From NCBI GenBank assembly GCA_903938935.1, contig CAJAFD010000224.1, forward strand, positions 1 to 20,454: DNA of 20,454 nt, written 5' to 3'. Position numbers and translations under genes: made by a program. Below, piece after piece: positions 18,452-20,454 of the stretch (the stretch's first letter is position 1; every line of letters starts with the position of its first letter). The notes beneath the pieces were generated by a model that was not told the origin of the DNA, made no database searches, and saw nothing but the letters and a program-made list of their open reading frames with translations. Source of the stretch: an uncultured Opitutia bacterium (GTDB taxonomy: Bacteria > Verrucomicrobiota > Verrucomicrobiia > Opitutales > Opitutaceae).

Positions 18452-19030
18452 ATGACCATTCGTGAAAGCGGCATGCCCGCCCAAGCCTATTGGGAAACGC
18501 TCTTCGACGTGCCGCTCATCCTCGACGCCTTCGGTTTCAACACAGGCTCGATCGGTCCGGTCGCCGAACTCGGCTGCGGTTACGGCACCTTCACCGTCCC
18601 GCTCGCGCAACGCCTCTCCCACGCCGTCCACGCGCTCGACGTCGATCCCGCGATGGTCGCAACCACCGCAGCCCGCGCCCGCGCCGCCGGCCTCACCCAC
18701 GTTCACGCCTCCGTTCGCGACGCGCTCACAGAAGGCTTTGACCTCCCGCCCGCCTCCTGCGCCGCCGTCCTGCTCTTTAATATTCTCCACGCCGAAGACC
18801 CCGTCGCTCTTTTGTGTTCCGTCCGCGACCTGGTGCGCCCCGGCGGACAGATCGCCGTGATCCATTGGCGCAGCGACCTACCCACCCCCCGCGGCCCATC
18901 CCTCTCGATCCGCCCCACGCCCGCTCAGATCCTCAATTGGGCCGCTGCTGCTGGCGGCCTCACCCCACCCGCCGCGACGCTCGACCTTCCACCATGGCAT
19001 TACGGCCTAAATTTCCTGCGCACGCCGTGA
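18452..19030 (+). CDS. class I SAM-dependent methyltransferase
   Basis: The 192-residue protein has the Rossmann-type methyltransferase fold. Motif I is VAELGCGYGTFTVPLA (37-52), the acidic motif II loop is ALDVDPAM (61-68), and LVRPGGQIAVIHWR (127-140) is the post-II strand. It begins RESGMPAQAYWETLFD, typical of a small-methyltransferase group often named type 11/12. The protein transfers methyl from S-adenosylmethionine to an unknown acceptor. It lies 14 bases after the pump gene on the same strand, so it is probably in the same operon, which is not required by the pump itself and suggests a role connected with metal stress (for example a thiol or metalloid acceptor). That idea is speculative. 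ATG 18452 is the first in-frame start and matches the family N-terminus. Confidence 0.85.
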   Translation: MTIRESGMPAQAYWETLFDVPLILDAFGFNTGSIGPVAELGCGYGTFTVPLAQRLSHAVHALDVDPAMVATTAARARAAGLTHVHASVRDALTEGFDLPPASCAAVLLFNILHAEDPVALLCSVRDLVRPGGQIAVIHWRSDLPTPRGPSLSIRPTPAQILNWAAAAGGLTPPAATLDLPPWHYGLNFLRTP

Positions 19031-19125
19031 TCCGCCCCGGGGCGCAGGTTTTCTTTGCGCCTCCTGCGTCTTAGTGTGGCTATCCATGGATCGATCCGTT
19101 CCGCACTCTGCGCTAATTTCCTCCC

Positions 19126-20454
19126 ATGCTCCGTCACCTTCCGCTCTCGCTCCTCGCACTTTACTTCGCCCTTTTCCTGCCCGCCGCACTCCGCGCCACC
19201 CCCGACCGGGCGCTCCCCGTGCCCGCTCTCCTCAAAACCAACGGCGGTTGGTGCTGGTTCCAAGACGAACGCGCCCTCGTCATCGGCGACACGCTCCTTT
19301 TTGGCTCTGTCGCCGGCTCCACACGCGGCCCCAGCGCCGCGGGCGACATCGACGCCACCACGGTCGATCTCCGCTCCGGCCGCACCCACACCACCACGCT
19401 GCACCCGAAATTCCAGAGCGACGATCACGACGTTCCGGCCTTCCTCGCTCTGCCCGACGGCCGCGTCCTCGCCACCTATCAATCCCACGGCGGCGATAAA
19501 AAATTTATCGGCCTCGATCTCATGCGCTGGCGCCGCACCGTGCGCCCCGGCGATTTCACGGAATGGACCCCCGAGCAGACGCTCCCCGTCGGCGCCGGCG
19601 TGAGTTACAGCAATCTCTTCCGCCTCGGGGCAGAGGGCGGCCGCATTTATAACTTCCACCGCGGTCTCGGCTACAACCCCAACTACCTTATTTCCACCGA
19701 CGACGGCGCCACGTTCACCTACGGCGGCCGCCTTCTTAGCTGGCCTCGCCCCGTCGGCGAACCCCTCGCCACTGGCATCGACGGCGGCCGCCCTTACCTA
19801 AAATACGTCCAAGCTGGCGACGACACGATTCACCTCATCGCCACCGACGACCACCCGCGCGCCTACGACAACAGCATCTATCACGCGTTCATTCGCGGCG
19901 GAAAAATCCACCACAGCGACGGCCGCGTCATCGCCCCGCTCTCCACCACCGGCGAAGCCGCCATCGCTCCACGCGATCTCACCACCGTCTTCCAAGGCGA
20001 CGCTCACCACGTCGCCTGGATGTGCGACGTCCACCTCGACCGCGCCGGCCACCCGCGCATCATCTTCTCCGTCCAACGCGACGGCGCGAAGGGCCGCGGC
20101 GTGCGCGACATCAAAATCGACGGCCAAGACCACCGCTTTTACCACGCCCGCTGGGACGGTGCGCACTGGCTCGTGCACGAAATCGCCCATGCCGGCTCCC
20201 GCCTCTACGCTGGCGAAGACGACTACACCGGCCTCGCCGCCATCGACCCGCAAAACCCCTCCGTCGTCTACATCTCCACCAACACCGACCCCAAAACCGG
20301 CGCCCCGCTGATCAGCACCGCCGACCAAAAACGCCATTGGGAAATCTACCGCGGCCTCACCACCGACGACGGGGCCACCTTCACGTGGACGCCACTCACG
20401 CAGAATTCCGCCAGCGATAATCTGCGCCCGATCGGTCCGCTCTGGAAAGAAGCC
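19126..20454 (+). CDS. secreted BNR_4-type beta-propeller protein (3' end outside window)
   Basis: An open frame runs from ATG 19126 to the window edge with no stop (443 codons seen). It has a signal peptide (MLRHLPLSLLALYFALFLPAALRA). It continues with GGWCWFQDERALV (40-52), SDDHDVPAFLALPDGRVLATYQSHGGD (98-124) and STDDGATF / TTDDGATF Asp-box-like repeats, which match the BNR_4 type of secreted beta-propeller. Such proteins occur in polysaccharide degradation (some ulvan lyases have this fold) and as non-catalytic binding domains. No catalytic residues can be assigned. It is separated from the methyltransferase by 95 bases and is probably not part of the metal locus. It shares the broad propeller class with the CxCC protein at 5738 but not its cysteines. 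Confidence 0.75.
   Translation, partial: MLRHLPLSLLALYFALFLPAALRATPDRALPVPALLKTNGGWCWFQDERALVIGDTLLFGSVAGSTRGPSAAGDIDATTVDLRSGRTHTTTLHPKFQSDDHDVPAFLALPDGRVLATYQSHGGDKKFIGLDLMRWRRTVRPGDFTEWTPEQTLPVGAGVSYSNLFRLGAEGGRIYNFHRGLGYNPNYLISTDDGATFTYGGRLLSWPRPVGEPLATGIDGGRPYLKYVQAGDDTIHLIATDDHPRAYDNSIYHAFIRGGKIHHSDGRVIAPLSTTGEAAIAPRDLTTVFQGDAHHVAWMCDVHLDRAGHPRIIFSVQRDGAKGRGVRDIKIDGQDHRFYHARWDGAHWLVHEIAHAGSRLYAGEDDYTGLAAIDPQNPSVVYISTNTDPKTGAPLISTADQKRHWEIYRGLTTDDGATFTWTPLTQNSASDNLRPIGPLWKEA

Overview
The window is high-GC DNA (third codon positions mostly C or G) with few Shine-Dalgarno sequences. Gene content points to an Opitutaceae-like member of the Verrucomicrobiota: a UDPGP-type nucleotidyltransferase, small CC-x2-C secreted proteins, a sigma/sensor/anti-sigma unit, and secreted BNR-type proteins. 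This assignment is inferred from protein style, not from a marker gene, so I hold it at about 0.6.

Layout: (1) Bases 1-2794 are housekeeping: the 3' end of a probable UTP-glucose-1-phosphate uridylyltransferase, a WalJ/YycJ-type metallo-beta-lactamase-fold hydrolase, and pyruvate kinase with a good sigma70-like promoter. (2) Bases 2848-7494 (+ strand) look like a surface copper-handling set: a small secreted CxxC protein, a TonB-dependent receptor followed by a strong hairpin terminator, a secreted sialidase-like beta-propeller with a CxCC motif, and a CusF-like periplasmic copper-binding protein. (3) Bases 7531-8881 (- strand) encode, in transcription order, a membrane anti-sigma factor, a membrane-anchored periplasmic metal sensor and an ECF sigma factor. 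The reading frames overlap by 4 and 1 bases, the same order as CnrYXH of Cupriavidus. (4) Reading away from it across a 96-base AT-rich divergent region, bases 8978-11922 (+) encode a CC-x2-C metallochaperone-like protein, a CopA multicopper oxidase whose C-terminus carries a CopB-like outer-membrane barrel, and a second CC-x2-C paralogue. (5) Bases 12119-19030 (+) encode a His-rich secreted protein, a CzcCBA-type RND heavy-metal efflux pump and a class I SAM methyltransferase. (6) From 19126 an unrelated secreted BNR_4-type beta-propeller protein runs open off the right edge.

How it may work together (inference): the sensor detects periplasmic metal and releases the sigma factor from the anti-sigma. 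The sigma factor then drives the divergent oxidase/chaperone genes and probably the efflux operon. Cu(I) would be oxidised and bound in the periplasm by the CopA-CopB fusion, the CC-x2-C proteins and the CusF-like protein. Divalent ions would be exported by the pump, whose transmembrane charge-relay residues match CzcA rather than CusA. The receptor, the CxCC propeller and the CxxC protein may handle metal at the outer membrane. The most unusual items are the CopA-CopB fusion, the paired CC-x2-C paralogues flanking it, the CxCC propeller, and the Y-X-H type regulator placed between copper genes and a divalent-cation pump. No tRNA, rRNA, CRISPR array, transposase or integrase was seen.
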